Of a stretch of DNA of 64,000 nt, positions 9,201 through 17,764 are shown piece after piece; the first letter of the stretch is position 1, and each line of letters opens with the position of its first letter. The position numbers and the translations under genes were made by a program. The notes beneath the pieces were generated by a model. It had not been told where the DNA came from. It worked only from the letters and a program-made list of their open reading frames with translations, and made no database searches. Source of the stretch: Saccharibacillus sp. JS10 (GTDB lineage: Bacteria; Bacillota; Bacilli; Paenibacillales; Paenibacillaceae); NCBI RefSeq assembly GCF_024436065.1, contig NZ_JANFNS010000006.1, positions 65,031 through 129,030 on the forward strand, written 5' to 3'.

Positions 9201-9851
9201 TTGACGATGGATACACACAACGAAAGCATACTGGTTTGCGTACACTACGGCCCTCACGGACAACGTTTGATTCAAAGGGGAACTCGACTGGCACAGCTTC
9301 TGAAAGCGCCACTTCGAGTATTGACGGTTGCACCGTCCAGAAAAGAAGAATACAACTTGGAAAAAGAACGTTATGTATCGGGTTGGCAAAAGCAGACCGA
9401 AGAAGCCGGCGGAGAATTTATGGTGCGAAAATGCAGCAGCGGGCATAAGCCTGCCGATGTGATCGCGGAAGCGGCACTGGAGCTAGGTGTGACTCAGATT
9501 ATTATTGGTCGTTCGAGTCAATCGATCTGGCACGAGCTAACGCATGGCGATTTCGTAGACGATTTGTTAGAGCGAATCGGCGCGATCGATCTACATATCG
9601 TAGCGGTACAGCGTTATCCGGAACTTCTGGAGGAAACACACGAAAAAGGGATGCCGGCTCGATTGATTCGTACCAAATCGCATTATGTACTGGAAACCGG
9701 CGTCGGCGATTCTCCCGTAGGCGAAGATATCATTGAAGGTACTTTTTTCCGCGAGTTGGATACCGACTTCGATAGCGGGTTGTTCAAAGTCGTCAAAAAC
9801 GGACAAGCTGAATATTTAAAAATCATCCAAGGGGAATGGGTCAAGTCATGA
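9201..9851 (+). CDS. KdpD-like universal-stress-domain protein leading the Mrp operon
   Basis: This 216-residue protein has no membrane segment. Residues ~9-137 form a UspA/Rossmann domain of the KdpD sensor subtype: ILVCVHYGPHGQRLIQRG at the start, then TQIIIGRSSQSIW-HELTHGDFVDDLL and IDLHIVAV. A C-terminal segment of about 75 residues, beta-rich in appearance, has no family I recognise. No kinase domain is present. The start is TTG with AAAGGAGAGG upstream. mrpA begins 33 bases downstream, so this is probably the first gene of the Mrp operon. In KdpD, and in stand-alone Usp proteins, such domains bind nucleotides including c-di-AMP; that role here is inference. Confidence 0.7.
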   Translation: MTMDTHNESILVCVHYGPHGQRLIQRGTRLAQLLKAPLRVLTVAPSRKEEYNLEKERYVSGWQKQTEEAGGEFMVRKCSSGHKPADVIAEAALELGVTQIIIGRSSQSIWHELTHGDFVDDLLERIGAIDLHIVAVQRYPELLEETHEKGMPARLIRTKSHYVLETGVGDSPVGEDIIEGTFFRELDTDFDSGLFKVVKNGQAEYLKIIQGEWVKS

Positions 9852-9884
9852 CCTAGATTTCCGTGAAAGGAGGAACGCTTACAC

Positions 9885-12740
9885 GTGCTACATATCGCTA
9901 TTCTTATTCCATTTCTGTGGGCTGCGCTTATTCCTTTGATGCGTTGGTTTTCCCGCATTCATGCCGGTTGGGCAGTCTTGCCCGTGCCGGTCGCAATATT
10001 TGCTTATTTGATTAGTCAAATGTCTCAAATCGGATCGGGCGAAAATATCGTAGTCGAAATTCCCTGGATGCCGGATCTCGGTATTAATCTGTCGTTTGTA
10101 TTAGACGGTTGGAGCTTGCTGTTCGGTCTGTTAATTAGCGGAATCGGTGCTCTGGTTGTCTGGTATTCCATGTTCTACATGGGCAAAAGAACAGATTCGA
10201 TCCGTAATTTTTACGTGTATCTATTGCTCTTTATGGGCGCTATGCTCGGCGTCGTATTCTCAGACAATTTGATGGTGCTTTACGGATTCTGGGAACTGAC
10301 AAGTATCGCTTCATTCTTGCTTATCGCGTTCTGGTATCGCCGTGAACGTTCGCGTTACGGCGCTTTGAAATCGATGTTGATTACCGTATTTGGCGGTCTG
10401 GCGATGTTTGCCGGATTTAACTTGCTCTATGCGATGACCGGAACTTACAGTATTCGCGAAATCGCGGCGCAAGCTTCCGAGCTAGTCGATCAACCGTTAT
10501 TTTTGCCTGCAATGATCTTGGTGTTGCTCGGTGCGTTCACGAAATCCGCTCAATTCCCGTTTCATATTTGGTTGCCTGATGCGATGGAAGCGCCGACCCC
10601 GGTCAGTGCTTATCTCCACTCGGCAACGATGGTAAAAGCAGGATTGTATTTAGTCGCTCGAATGAGCCCGATTTTTGCGGGAGCCACCGAATGGTTTTGG
10701 ATTGTATCGCTAACGGGTCTGGTGACGCTCACGTACGGATCGTTCAAAGCGATCCGTCAGACGGATCTCAAAGCATTGCTGGCATACTCAACGATTAGCC
10801 AATTGGGTCTGATTATGAGTTTGCTCGGAGTCGGTTCCGCGGCTGCTTTTTATACCGATGCCGATCAAGTCGCTTGGTTTGGGCTGGCTACAACAGCCGC
10901 CGTCTTTCATTTGATCAACCACGCTGTATTTAAAGGGTCGCTGTTTATGGTCGTGGGTATTGTCGATCACGAGACCGGAACTCGCGATTTACGCAGACTT
11001 GGCGGCTTGATGAAGCTAATGCCGATTACCTCTGCAATCGCTTTGATCGGTTCGTTTTCGATGGCGGGGCTTCCTCCTTTCAGCGGTTTTTTAAGTAAAG
11101 AGATGTTTTTCACTGCTATGGTCCATATCCTTGAATTCGATGTCTTGAATGCAGGTTCGTGGATGTTGCTGTTACCGATTCTGGCTTGGATCGCGAGCGT
11201 ATTTACGTTTGTGTACAGCATGATCTTGGTATTCAAAACGTTCGGCGGCAAACTCAAAGAAAACACATTGGACAAAAAGCCGCATGAAGCATCGGCAGGG
11301 CTGCTCGCTTCACCGATCTTGCTTGTGTCTTTAGCTATTGTATTTGCGTTTATGCCGAATCTGCTGGCGTACAATCTGATCGATCCAGCGGTAGCGGCAA
11401 TACGCGGAGGCGGCGTAGACTTTGAGTCGGTGCACGTTTCGATTCATTTCTGGCATGGCTGGACACCTGAATTATGGATGACCATCGGGGTAGTCTTGCT
11501 CGGTACGCTGCTCTATCGAACGTATACGCGCTTCAAGTTGCTGGATCGCGAATGGAGCAACCGGGATACGCTGAATCGATTGTATAACGGGCTGCTTTCG
11601 TTATTGGAAAACGGCGGTCGCCGTTTGACCGATCTGTATATGACCGGTTCGGTACGTCATTATCTGATCTATATTTTGATCTTCTTTATCGCGGCATTAT
11701 GCGGAACGCTTGTGTTCTCGCCTGATATTCGATTAGGCATGGACAATTACGCACCGATCACTTTTTATGAAGTGGCACTTGTGGTCGTGATGCTGGCTAC
11801 CGCTGCCGCCGTACCTTTTGCTCGTTCAAGAGTGAATGCGATCTTGTTCACCGGGGCAGTCGGATATATGGTCACGGCTTTGTTCTTGATTTTCCGGGCA
11901 CCGGATTTGGCGTTAACCCAAATGATTGTCGAGACGGTGTCGGTTGTTTTGTTCTTGCTTTGCTTCAAATTTTTACCCAAGCTCAAATCGACCAAAGAAC
12001 GTCCGGTTTTCAAATGGACTAATCTGCTCGTTGCCGGAGGCGTAGGGGTGACGGTCACTTTGATCGCGTTGGCGTCGATGGGCAGCAGCCCGTTTGAACC
12101 GATCTCCACCTACTTCTTGAATGAAAGTTACAAATCGGCAGGCGGCAAAAACGTCGTCAACGTAATTCTGGTCGATTTCCGGGGATTTGATACGCTGTTC
12201 GAAATTATGGTGCTTGGCGTAGCTTCGCTCGGTATTTTCGGTCTGATCAAACTGGGCGTGCAGACGACTCCGGCAAACAAAGAAGGCAGTCAGTCTTTGC
12301 ATCGCAAAAGTTTCCCGTTGGTATCCAACGACGTCATTTTGCGTACGATGTCCCGGGTGATCGTGTTAATCATTATTTCGTTCTCGCTGTATCTGTTCTT
12401 CGCCGGTCATAACAATCCGGGCGGCGGCTTTATCGCCGCATTGATGACGGCAGCGGCATTGATTTTGGTAGCCGTTTCGTTCGGGACGGATACGATTCGC
12501 CGGGTGATTCCGGTGAATTATCGGATCATGACGGCGATCGGCTTAAGTATCGCGATTTTGACCGCGGCAGGGTCGTTTGTATTCGGAGCGCCGTTCCTTA
12601 GTCAAGCTTTCGATCATTTCGATCTGCCGATTCTAGGCGATACGGAGCTTGCGACGGCTGTATTATTTGATCTAGGCGTATATTTGGCGGTCGTTGGCGT
12701 TGTGATGAATATTATCTTTTCGATAAAGGGGGAAGACTGA
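9885..12740 (+). CDS. mrpA: Mrp Na+/H+ antiporter subunits A and B fused
   Basis: This 951-residue membrane protein is the largest subunit of the heteromeric Mrp Na+(K+)/H+ antiporter. It has a NuoL/ND5-like proton-channel domain (about 1-520, with the conserved HSATMVKAGLYL and KALLAYSTISQLG signatures), then MbhD-like and MbhE-like segments (about 620-800), and finally a complete MrpB/MnhB domain from about 815 (LRTMSRVIVLIII, HNNPGGGFIAALM). Bacillus MrpA is about 775-805 residues with a separate ~142-residue MrpB; no separate mrpB exists here. The GTG start follows GAAAGGAGG, and mrpC starts one base after the stop. The protein sits in the cytoplasmic membrane. Confidence 0.93.
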   Translation: MLHIAILIPFLWAALIPLMRWFSRIHAGWAVLPVPVAIFAYLISQMSQIGSGENIVVEIPWMPDLGINLSFVLDGWSLLFGLLISGIGALVVWYSMFYMGKRTDSIRNFYVYLLLFMGAMLGVVFSDNLMVLYGFWELTSIASFLLIAFWYRRERSRYGALKSMLITVFGGLAMFAGFNLLYAMTGTYSIREIAAQASELVDQPLFLPAMILVLLGAFTKSAQFPFHIWLPDAMEAPTPVSAYLHSATMVKAGLYLVARMSPIFAGATEWFWIVSLTGLVTLTYGSFKAIRQTDLKALLAYSTISQLGLIMSLLGVGSAAAFYTDADQVAWFGLATTAAVFHLINHAVFKGSLFMVVGIVDHETGTRDLRRLGGLMKLMPITSAIALIGSFSMAGLPPFSGFLSKEMFFTAMVHILEFDVLNAGSWMLLLPILAWIASVFTFVYSMILVFKTFGGKLKENTLDKKPHEASAGLLASPILLVSLAIVFAFMPNLLAYNLIDPAVAAIRGGGVDFESVHVSIHFWHGWTPELWMTIGVVLLGTLLYRTYTRFKLLDREWSNRDTLNRLYNGLLSLLENGGRRLTDLYMTGSVRHYLIYILIFFIAALCGTLVFSPDIRLGMDNYAPITFYEVALVVVMLATAAAVPFARSRVNAILFTGAVGYMVTALFLIFRAPDLALTQMIVETVSVVLFLLCFKFLPKLKSTKERPVFKWTNLLVAGGVGVTVTLIALASMGSSPFEPISTYFLNESYKSAGGKNVVNVILVDFRGFDTLFEIMVLGVASLGIFGLIKLGVQTTPANKEGSQSLHRKSFPLVSNDVILRTMSRVIVLIIISFSLYLFFAGHNNPGGGFIAALMTAAALILVAVSFGTDTIRRVIPVNYRIMTAIGLSIAILTAAGSFVFGAPFLSQAFDHFDLPILGDTELATAVLFDLGVYLAVVGVVMNIIFSIKGED

Positions 12741-12741
12741 T

Positions 12742-13089
12742 ATGGAATGGATTATGGCGATTGCCGTAGGCGCGCTTTTTATGATCGGCGTCTATCTGAT
12801 TCTATCCAAAGGTCTGTTGCGGATCATTCTCGGAACTTCCCTGCTGACACACGGCGTGCATTTGTTGTTGATGACGATGGCGGGGCTTAAGCGTGGAGCG
12901 GCTCCTGTGTTAAGCGACGGCGTAGAGTCTTATGCCGATCCGTTGCCGCAAGCGTTGATTTTGACTTCGATCGTGATTAGTTTCGGGATTACCGCCTTAT
13001 ATTTCGTTCTCGCTTATCGAGCGTACCAAACGCGCGGCACCGATGAAATCGACGGTTACGACGTGGAAGATAAGGAGGCGAACTCTTGA
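12742..13089 (+). CDS. mrpC: Mrp antiporter subunit C (NuoK-like)
   Basis: This 115-residue subunit with three membrane helices is homologous to complex I NuoK. The signatures are LGTSLLTHGVHLLL and DPLPQALILTSIVISFGITAL. It begins immediately after the fused mrpAB and overlaps mrpD by four bases, indicating translational coupling. Length fits MrpC of Bacillus (about 113). Confidence 0.95.
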   Translation: MEWIMAIAVGALFMIGVYLILSKGLLRIILGTSLLTHGVHLLLMTMAGLKRGAAPVLSDGVESYADPLPQALILTSIVISFGITALYFVLAYRAYQTRGTDEIDGYDVEDKEANS

Positions 13090-14618
13090 ATAACTTGCTT
13101 GTATTGCCTGTGCTTTTACCGATGGTGATCGCCGTGTTTTTGATGTTTTTCCGTAAAAATATTGCACTTCAGCGTACAATCGGCGTAATCGGAGGAATTG
13201 CCAATATTGGGATTGCGATCTCAATCGTACTGAGAGTGAAAAACGAAGGGATATTGACGTTGCAATTCGGGGGCTGGGCACCGCCTTACGGTATTGTATT
13301 CGTTGCCGATATGTTCGCGGCGTTACTGGTACTTGCCGCTTCGATTACCTCGTTTGCGGTATTGCTTTATTCATTTGCGAGTATCGATTCGGAGCGGGAA
13401 AATCATTATTATTATACGTTTTTCCACTTCTTGCTCGTTGGGGTCTACGGTTCGTTTATGACGGGCGACATCTTCAATTTATTCGTCTTTTTCGAAGTCA
13501 TGCTGATTTCGTCTTATGCGCTGATTACATTAGGCGGATCGAAAAAGCAGATGCGCGAAGCACCGAAATATTTGCTTATTAATATTTTATCGTCCACGTT
13601 GTTTGTCGCGGCGGTTGCGTATCTATATGCTTCGGTCGGAACGCTGAATATGGCGCATCTGTCGCTACGCATCGCGGAAGTCGGGCAGGGCGGGATTTTG
13701 AACGTGATCGCCGTGTTGTTTTTGATCGTATTTTCGCTTAAAGCCGGGCTGTTTCTGTTCTTCTGGCTTCCAAGTTCATATGCGTCACCGCCATTTGCGG
13801 TACGTGCGTTATTTGGCGGTCTATTGACCAAAGTCGGTCTATACGCGATCGTTCGGACGTTCACGCTGATTTTCCCCGGCGACCCTTCGTTTACGAGCAG
13901 TTGGATTGCAGGCATGGCAGCGGTAACGATGGTACTGGGCGGTATCGGAGCTGTCGCTTATCGCGATATTCCGCGTATTTTGAACTACAATATTTTGATC
14001 GGAGTCGGATTCGTCGCTTTTGGTCTTGCCACAGGGATCAAAGACGGCATGGACGGGGTCGTATTCTATATGGTGCATGATATTTTATCCAAAGGGCTTA
14101 TGTTTATTCTCGGCGGGATGTTGATTGCAGCAGCGCGAAGCGATCAATTGGACCGGATGGGCGGCTTGATGAAAGTTCGTCCGGGTCTCGGGTGGATGTT
14201 CTTTATTTTGGCGCTGGCGTTGACGGGCATACCTCCGCTCAGTGGATTTGTGGGCAAAGTGTTGATCGTACGCGGAGGGCTGGAAGAAGGGATGCTGACA
14301 TTATCGCTACTTGCGTTGGCTTCCAGCTTGCTTACCTTGTATTCGCTGATCAAAATTTTCCGCGAAGCGTTTTGGGGGACTCAGCCGGAGCCTGACGACG
14401 AGAACGAAATGTATTCGGATACCAAGCACGCTTCCGAAATTTCTGAGAAAGCATATCCAGAAAGAAAAAATCGCTTAGCGAGCGTCTCGGCTGTATTTTT
14501 GATGATATTCGTCATAGGGATCGGTCTATCGGCAAACGGCGTATACGGCTTCGTTTCACAGGCTGGAGCCGCTTTGGATAATCCTCAACTCTATATCGAA
14601 GCTGTACTGAAGGAGTAG
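13086..14618 (+). CDS. mrpD: Mrp antiporter subunit D (NuoM/N-like)
   Basis: This 510-residue, roughly 14-helix proton-pumping-type subunit is related to NuoM/NuoN. It shows TGDIFNLFVFFEVMLISSY, with the key membrane Glu, and HDILSKGLMFILGG. The start is TTG after AAGGAGG, overlapping the mrpC stop. A charged cytosolic loop (EPDDENEMYSDTKH) precedes the last helix. It works with MrpA in ion exchange. Confidence 0.95.
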   Translation: MNNLLVLPVLLPMVIAVFLMFFRKNIALQRTIGVIGGIANIGIAISIVLRVKNEGILTLQFGGWAPPYGIVFVADMFAALLVLAASITSFAVLLYSFASIDSERENHYYYTFFHFLLVGVYGSFMTGDIFNLFVFFEVMLISSYALITLGGSKKQMREAPKYLLINILSSTLFVAAVAYLYASVGTLNMAHLSLRIAEVGQGGILNVIAVLFLIVFSLKAGLFLFFWLPSSYASPPFAVRALFGGLLTKVGLYAIVRTFTLIFPGDPSFTSSWIAGMAAVTMVLGGIGAVAYRDIPRILNYNILIGVGFVAFGLATGIKDGMDGVVFYMVHDILSKGLMFILGGMLIAAARSDQLDRMGGLMKVRPGLGWMFFILALALTGIPPLSGFVGKVLIVRGGLEEGMLTLSLLALASSLLTLYSLIKIFREAFWGTQPEPDDENEMYSDTKHASEISEKAYPERKNRLASVSAVFLMIFVIGIGLSANGVYGFVSQAGAALDNPQLYIEAVLKE

Positions 14619-15104
14619 ATGTATATGCCTTTTCAAATTTTGCTGAACTTGATGATCGCCTTGATTTGGATGCTGCTTAACGGAAATTGGACGATGTCCG
14701 GCTTTATTGTAGGCTACGTATTAGGGATCGGCGTTTTGTATGTCGTACGCAAATTCCGCCCTGAACCTTTTTATCTGGCTAAAGTGTTTTCTGTACTGAA
14801 ACTTGCCGGGTTGTTGATTCGCGAATTGTTGGTATCGAGTTTCGAAGTCATCGGTCATATTTTGCGTCCTAAGTTAAATATACGTCCGGGGATCTTCGAG
14901 TACCGTACTCAATTGTCGTCCGATTGGGAAGTGACTGTATTGTCGTGCATGATTTGCCTCACGCCCGGTACGTTAACGCTTGAAGTTTCTGACGACAATC
15001 AAACCTTGTATATTCACGCCTTGGATATTGATAATGTAGAAGAAATGTCGAGCAAAATCCGCAGCACATTCGAAAAAGCGATTATGGAGGTGACCCGCTC
15101 ATGA
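14619..15104 (+). CDS. mrpE: Mrp antiporter subunit E
   Basis: This 161-residue subunit has two N-terminal membrane segments and a cytosolic C-terminal domain containing CLTPGTLTLEVSDD, the hallmark of MrpE/MnhE. It starts directly after the mrpD stop and overlaps mrpF by four bases. Length matches the family (about 158). Confidence 0.94.
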   Translation: MYMPFQILLNLMIALIWMLLNGNWTMSGFIVGYVLGIGVLYVVRKFRPEPFYLAKVFSVLKLAGLLIRELLVSSFEVIGHILRPKLNIRPGIFEYRTQLSSDWEVTVLSCMICLTPGTLTLEVSDDNQTLYIHALDIDNVEEMSSKIRSTFEKAIMEVTRS

Positions 15105-15385
15105 CAACCGTATTTTTAAGTATTGCGCTCGTCATTTTGGCGATTGCGGTACTCGGGTGCGCGTATCGGTTGATTGCGGGTCCTAGCCGATCGGATCGTA
15201 TCGCAGCACTGGATACGATCGGGATTAATCTACTGGCGATGATTGCTGTGTTCTGTATGTTGCTGGATACGCAAGCTTTGATGGAGATTATTTTGGTTAT
15301 CGGTATTCTGACGTTTCTCGGAACGACCGTCATGGCACGTTATATCGAAAGAGGGAGTGTGATCGAAGATGGCGACGATCGTTGA
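15101..15385 (+). CDS. mrpF: Mrp antiporter subunit F
   Basis: This 94-residue subunit has three membrane helices. Its RLIAGPSRSDRIAALDTIGIN segment contains the family's conserved R-x-GP-x-x-x-DR. It overlaps mrpE at its start and mrpG at its end (17 bases), typical of tightly coupled mrp genes. Confidence 0.94.
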   Translation: MTTVFLSIALVILAIAVLGCAYRLIAGPSRSDRIAALDTIGINLLAMIAVFCMLLDTQALMEIILVIGILTFLGTTVMARYIERGSVIEDGDDR

Positions 15386-15767
15386 ATGGATAGCCGTCGT
15401 CTTAGCGCTTGCCGGGGCGATATTTTGCGCAATCAGTGCTTTTGGGCTGATTCGGTTGCCTGACGTGTATCTGCGCTCGCACGCCGCAACGAAAAGCGCT
15501 GCGCTGGGCGTATTGTTTGTATTAATCGGCGCTTTCATCTATTTCTGGGTCGTCGACGGAATCGTCAATGCGAAGTTATTGCTTGCGATTGTATTCGTAT
15601 TTTTGACTTCGCCTGTAGCGGGGCACTTGAACGGACGAGCGGCTTACCGTTCAGGTGTCAAGTTGTGGAAAGGCAGTGTACGAGACGATTTTAAAAAAGT
15701 GCTGGAAGACGGAGGAAAGTCTGCACCTGATACGGTGCATGAGCCGGAACCTCCTAAACGACCTTAA
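15369..15767 (+). CDS. mrpG: Mrp antiporter subunit G
   Basis: This 132-residue subunit has three membrane helices, with RLPDVYLRSHAATKSAALG and LTSPVAGHLNGRAAYRSG as family signatures. A Pro/Glu-rich tail ends the protein. It is the last gene of the operon; a bidirectional terminator follows at 15776-15822. Confidence 0.94.
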   Translation: MATIVEWIAVVLALAGAIFCAISAFGLIRLPDVYLRSHAATKSAALGVLFVLIGAFIYFWVVDGIVNAKLLLAIVFVFLTSPVAGHLNGRAAYRSGVKLWKGSVRDDFKKVLEDGGKSAPDTVHEPEPPKRP

Positions 15768-15775
15768 CCTAACGC

Positions 15776-15822
15776 AAAAAAGGATGAAGCCGCTTGATAC
15801 TTGAGCAGCTTCATCCTTTTTT
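15776..15822. terminator. Bidirectional terminator between mrpG and the CPBP protease gene
   Basis: AAAAAAGGATGAAGC pairs with GCTTCATCCTTTTTT across a ~15-base loop. T-runs on both strands serve the convergent genes. Confidence 0.88.
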
Positions 15823-15826
15823 ATCT

Positions 15827-17575
15827 TTAGATCGAGCGAGGTCTTTCGGTATGATCCGGTAAAGTAGCAGAATTCGTATCTGTATTTGTGTAAGAAGCGT
15901 CTTCGTTTTTACGTAGATTCGGCGGATCGTTTTGCGGCTTTGGCTTGTCTTTTCGAGTGACTAGATAAATCACCAGAGCCACGATAGCAGGAAGCGCAAT
16001 GGAGACGATACCAACCGCGATATACGTAGGCGTCCCCATAAAGATAAGGCTCAGACCCATCAAGATACTGTCGAACACAACGTGTGCGAACATTGCGGTA
16101 ATGTAGCCATAACGCAAGAAGATAAAGCTGAATAGCAGACCCAGGAATAACAACTCAATCGGTCTTGTGATCACGGGATAGATCGGATACAGCGTATGAC
16201 CAAACGCCCAGATCAGTGAGGTGATAACACTCGCGGCTATTGTGCTGTGTAATACTTTTTTGAGCATCGGAATTCCGAAAAGACGGTAGGTCGCTTCTTC
16301 CGAAATACCCGCCATCCAAGCCATGACCGGGAATAACCACGCGTACATCATGTTGTACGTAGACTGCGAATCGTCGGTCGTCGAGAATACGTCGAGAGAA
16401 CCTTCCAATATGAAGAAGATAACGGCTTGCACGGCAAGTAAAATGATCGCCCATAAGTAGCCGGTTTTCAGAGATTCCCATACATGGCGTCCGTAATGGG
16501 GTTCGCCGCGTCTTGCCCACATATTTTTGCCTTGACTGCGCCAAAGCCCGTCGCCGGCAACAAAGGAGAAGTACAAAGCCGCCGCCATAAACAAGCTCAT
16601 GACGATTTGGATAATAAACGTAATAAAGAAAGTCAATTCGGAATAGCTGCTCCCTAAAAAGTAAGGACGAAGATTCCAGACCGAGAAAATAGAAACGACG
16701 AAGTAGAAAATAGACAAGAAGATCCCGCGTTTGAACGATGTGTACTTTCTGAGCGAAATCGCATAAATAACTGCCAATATGCCCAGCACGAGCGTCAATA
16801 GCAGATAACCGCCGTAAGTCATACGTTCTGCCCATTTCGTTTGATTGGCAATATAGCTGGTGTAGCTGTCTGGAACGCTAAAGCTTGAGCGGATCGAAGA
16901 TACTTGATTGCCTTCGAACGAAACGTTGACTTCCAGCGTACTGTCACCAATCTTGTCAGTAGAAGAAGTATAACGTAATCCGTCATCAAGCTGCGTCGAT
17001 GTTCGTTGCAACTCAGCTTGATCCAAGCCAAAATCGCTTAAAAGCGGCTGTGCGATTTTTTCTTTGTCTTCTTGCAGTAAAGACTGGTCTTCGAGTGAAG
17101 GCGGAACAGATGTTAGATCACTTAGCTGATCGGCGTAAGAAGTCGGCAAGTTGTTGAACGCGAAGACTTTGCCTGTTTTGCCGCCGACATCAACCGATAA
17201 CGTGCGTTTCTCTCCGTTTTGATCATAATGATAAATGACACGGAACACTTCGTAAGGGAAATCCTCCCCATATTCGGTATCATATTTGGAGACTAGACTT
17301 TCACGCGATAAATAGCCGTATAAGTCAGAGTCGCTGCGATAACTAATTGAAGCGTCACCGAGCGGTTCCTCGATCCCGAGCTTCGATGTCGCAAATTCCG
17401 CAGCGGTCGTCTGTGCTTGTTCTTTGGTAATGAGTGAATATGCTTCTTGCTGAGTCATATCGCTTTGGAACAATGTGGTGAAGTTGAATAAGAAATAAAT
17501 GACAAGCCCGATTGCGGCGGCTATTCCAAGTTTCTTATAATTGACGTGTAAAATAGGTTGTTGCGGGTCATTCAT
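15827..17575 (-). CDS. CPBP-family intramembrane metalloprotease with a large extracytoplasmic region
   Basis: This 582-residue membrane protein has one N-terminal helix (about 17-33), then roughly 200 residues of predicted extracytoplasmic domain with two PepSY-like halves, then eight or so helices. The C-terminal part is a CAAX/CPBP (Abi, Rce1-like) domain with all three motifs: EExxxR as SEEATYR near 424-430, a His in FGHTLYP near 457, and HxxxD as HVVFD near 498. CPBP proteins cleave membrane-embedded substrates in bacteriocin immunity and signalling. The substrate here is unknown. It sits between the Mrp and Ktr genes on the opposite strand, with ribosome site AAGGAGG. The hydrophilic charged tail is about 45 residues long. 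Confidence 0.82.
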   Translation of the reverse strand: MNDPQQPILHVNYKKLGIAAAIGLVIYFLFNFTTLFQSDMTQQEAYSLITKEQAQTTAAEFATSKLGIEEPLGDASISYRSDSDLYGYLSRESLVSKYDTEYGEDFPYEVFRVIYHYDQNGEKRTLSVDVGGKTGKVFAFNNLPTSYADQLSDLTSVPPSLEDQSLLQEDKEKIAQPLLSDFGLDQAELQRTSTQLDDGLRYTSSTDKIGDSTLEVNVSFEGNQVSSIRSSFSVPDSYTSYIANQTKWAERMTYGGYLLLTLVLGILAVIYAISLRKYTSFKRGIFLSIFYFVVSIFSVWNLRPYFLGSSYSELTFFITFIIQIVMSLFMAAALYFSFVAGDGLWRSQGKNMWARRGEPHYGRHVWESLKTGYLWAIILLAVQAVIFFILEGSLDVFSTTDDSQSTYNMMYAWLFPVMAWMAGISEEATYRLFGIPMLKKVLHSTIAASVITSLIWAFGHTLYPIYPVITRPIELLFLGLLFSFIFLRYGYITAMFAHVVFDSILMGLSLIFMGTPTYIAVGIVSIALPAIVALVIYLVTRKDKPKPQNDPPNLRKNEDASYTNTDTNSATLPDHTERPRSI

Positions 17576-17674
17576 GATTGTCCTCCTTGCCGAATATGGA
17601 ATTTCTTCTTCTAAAATACCATATTCCGCAAGTCAGATACCAGAATAGCGACCGATTGATGAATCAAATCGTTA

Positions 17675-17704
17675 TTGTCGTGGTCGATAAGGTGCGGATA
17701 TAAT
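17675..17704 (+). promoter_or_regulatory. Probable ktrB promoter
   Basis: TTGTCG (17675-17680), 18 bases, TATAAT (17699-17704). Only about 60 bases separate it from the start codon, too little for a c-di-AMP (ydaO-type) riboswitch. Nearer the protease gene, GAATATGG and CCATATTC form an 8-bp inverted repeat around 17594-17630. Confidence 0.5.
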
Positions 17705-17764
17705 AGGAAGAATCATGAGAAACAATAGGGTGAATAAGAAGCAGAAAGGGGAGACGCAGAAGAG

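Noticed and set aside
17576-17764. c-di-AMP (ydaO-type) riboswitch upstream of ktrB
   Set aside because: The predicted leader is only about 60 bases, too short for that aptamer, and no matching stems are seen.
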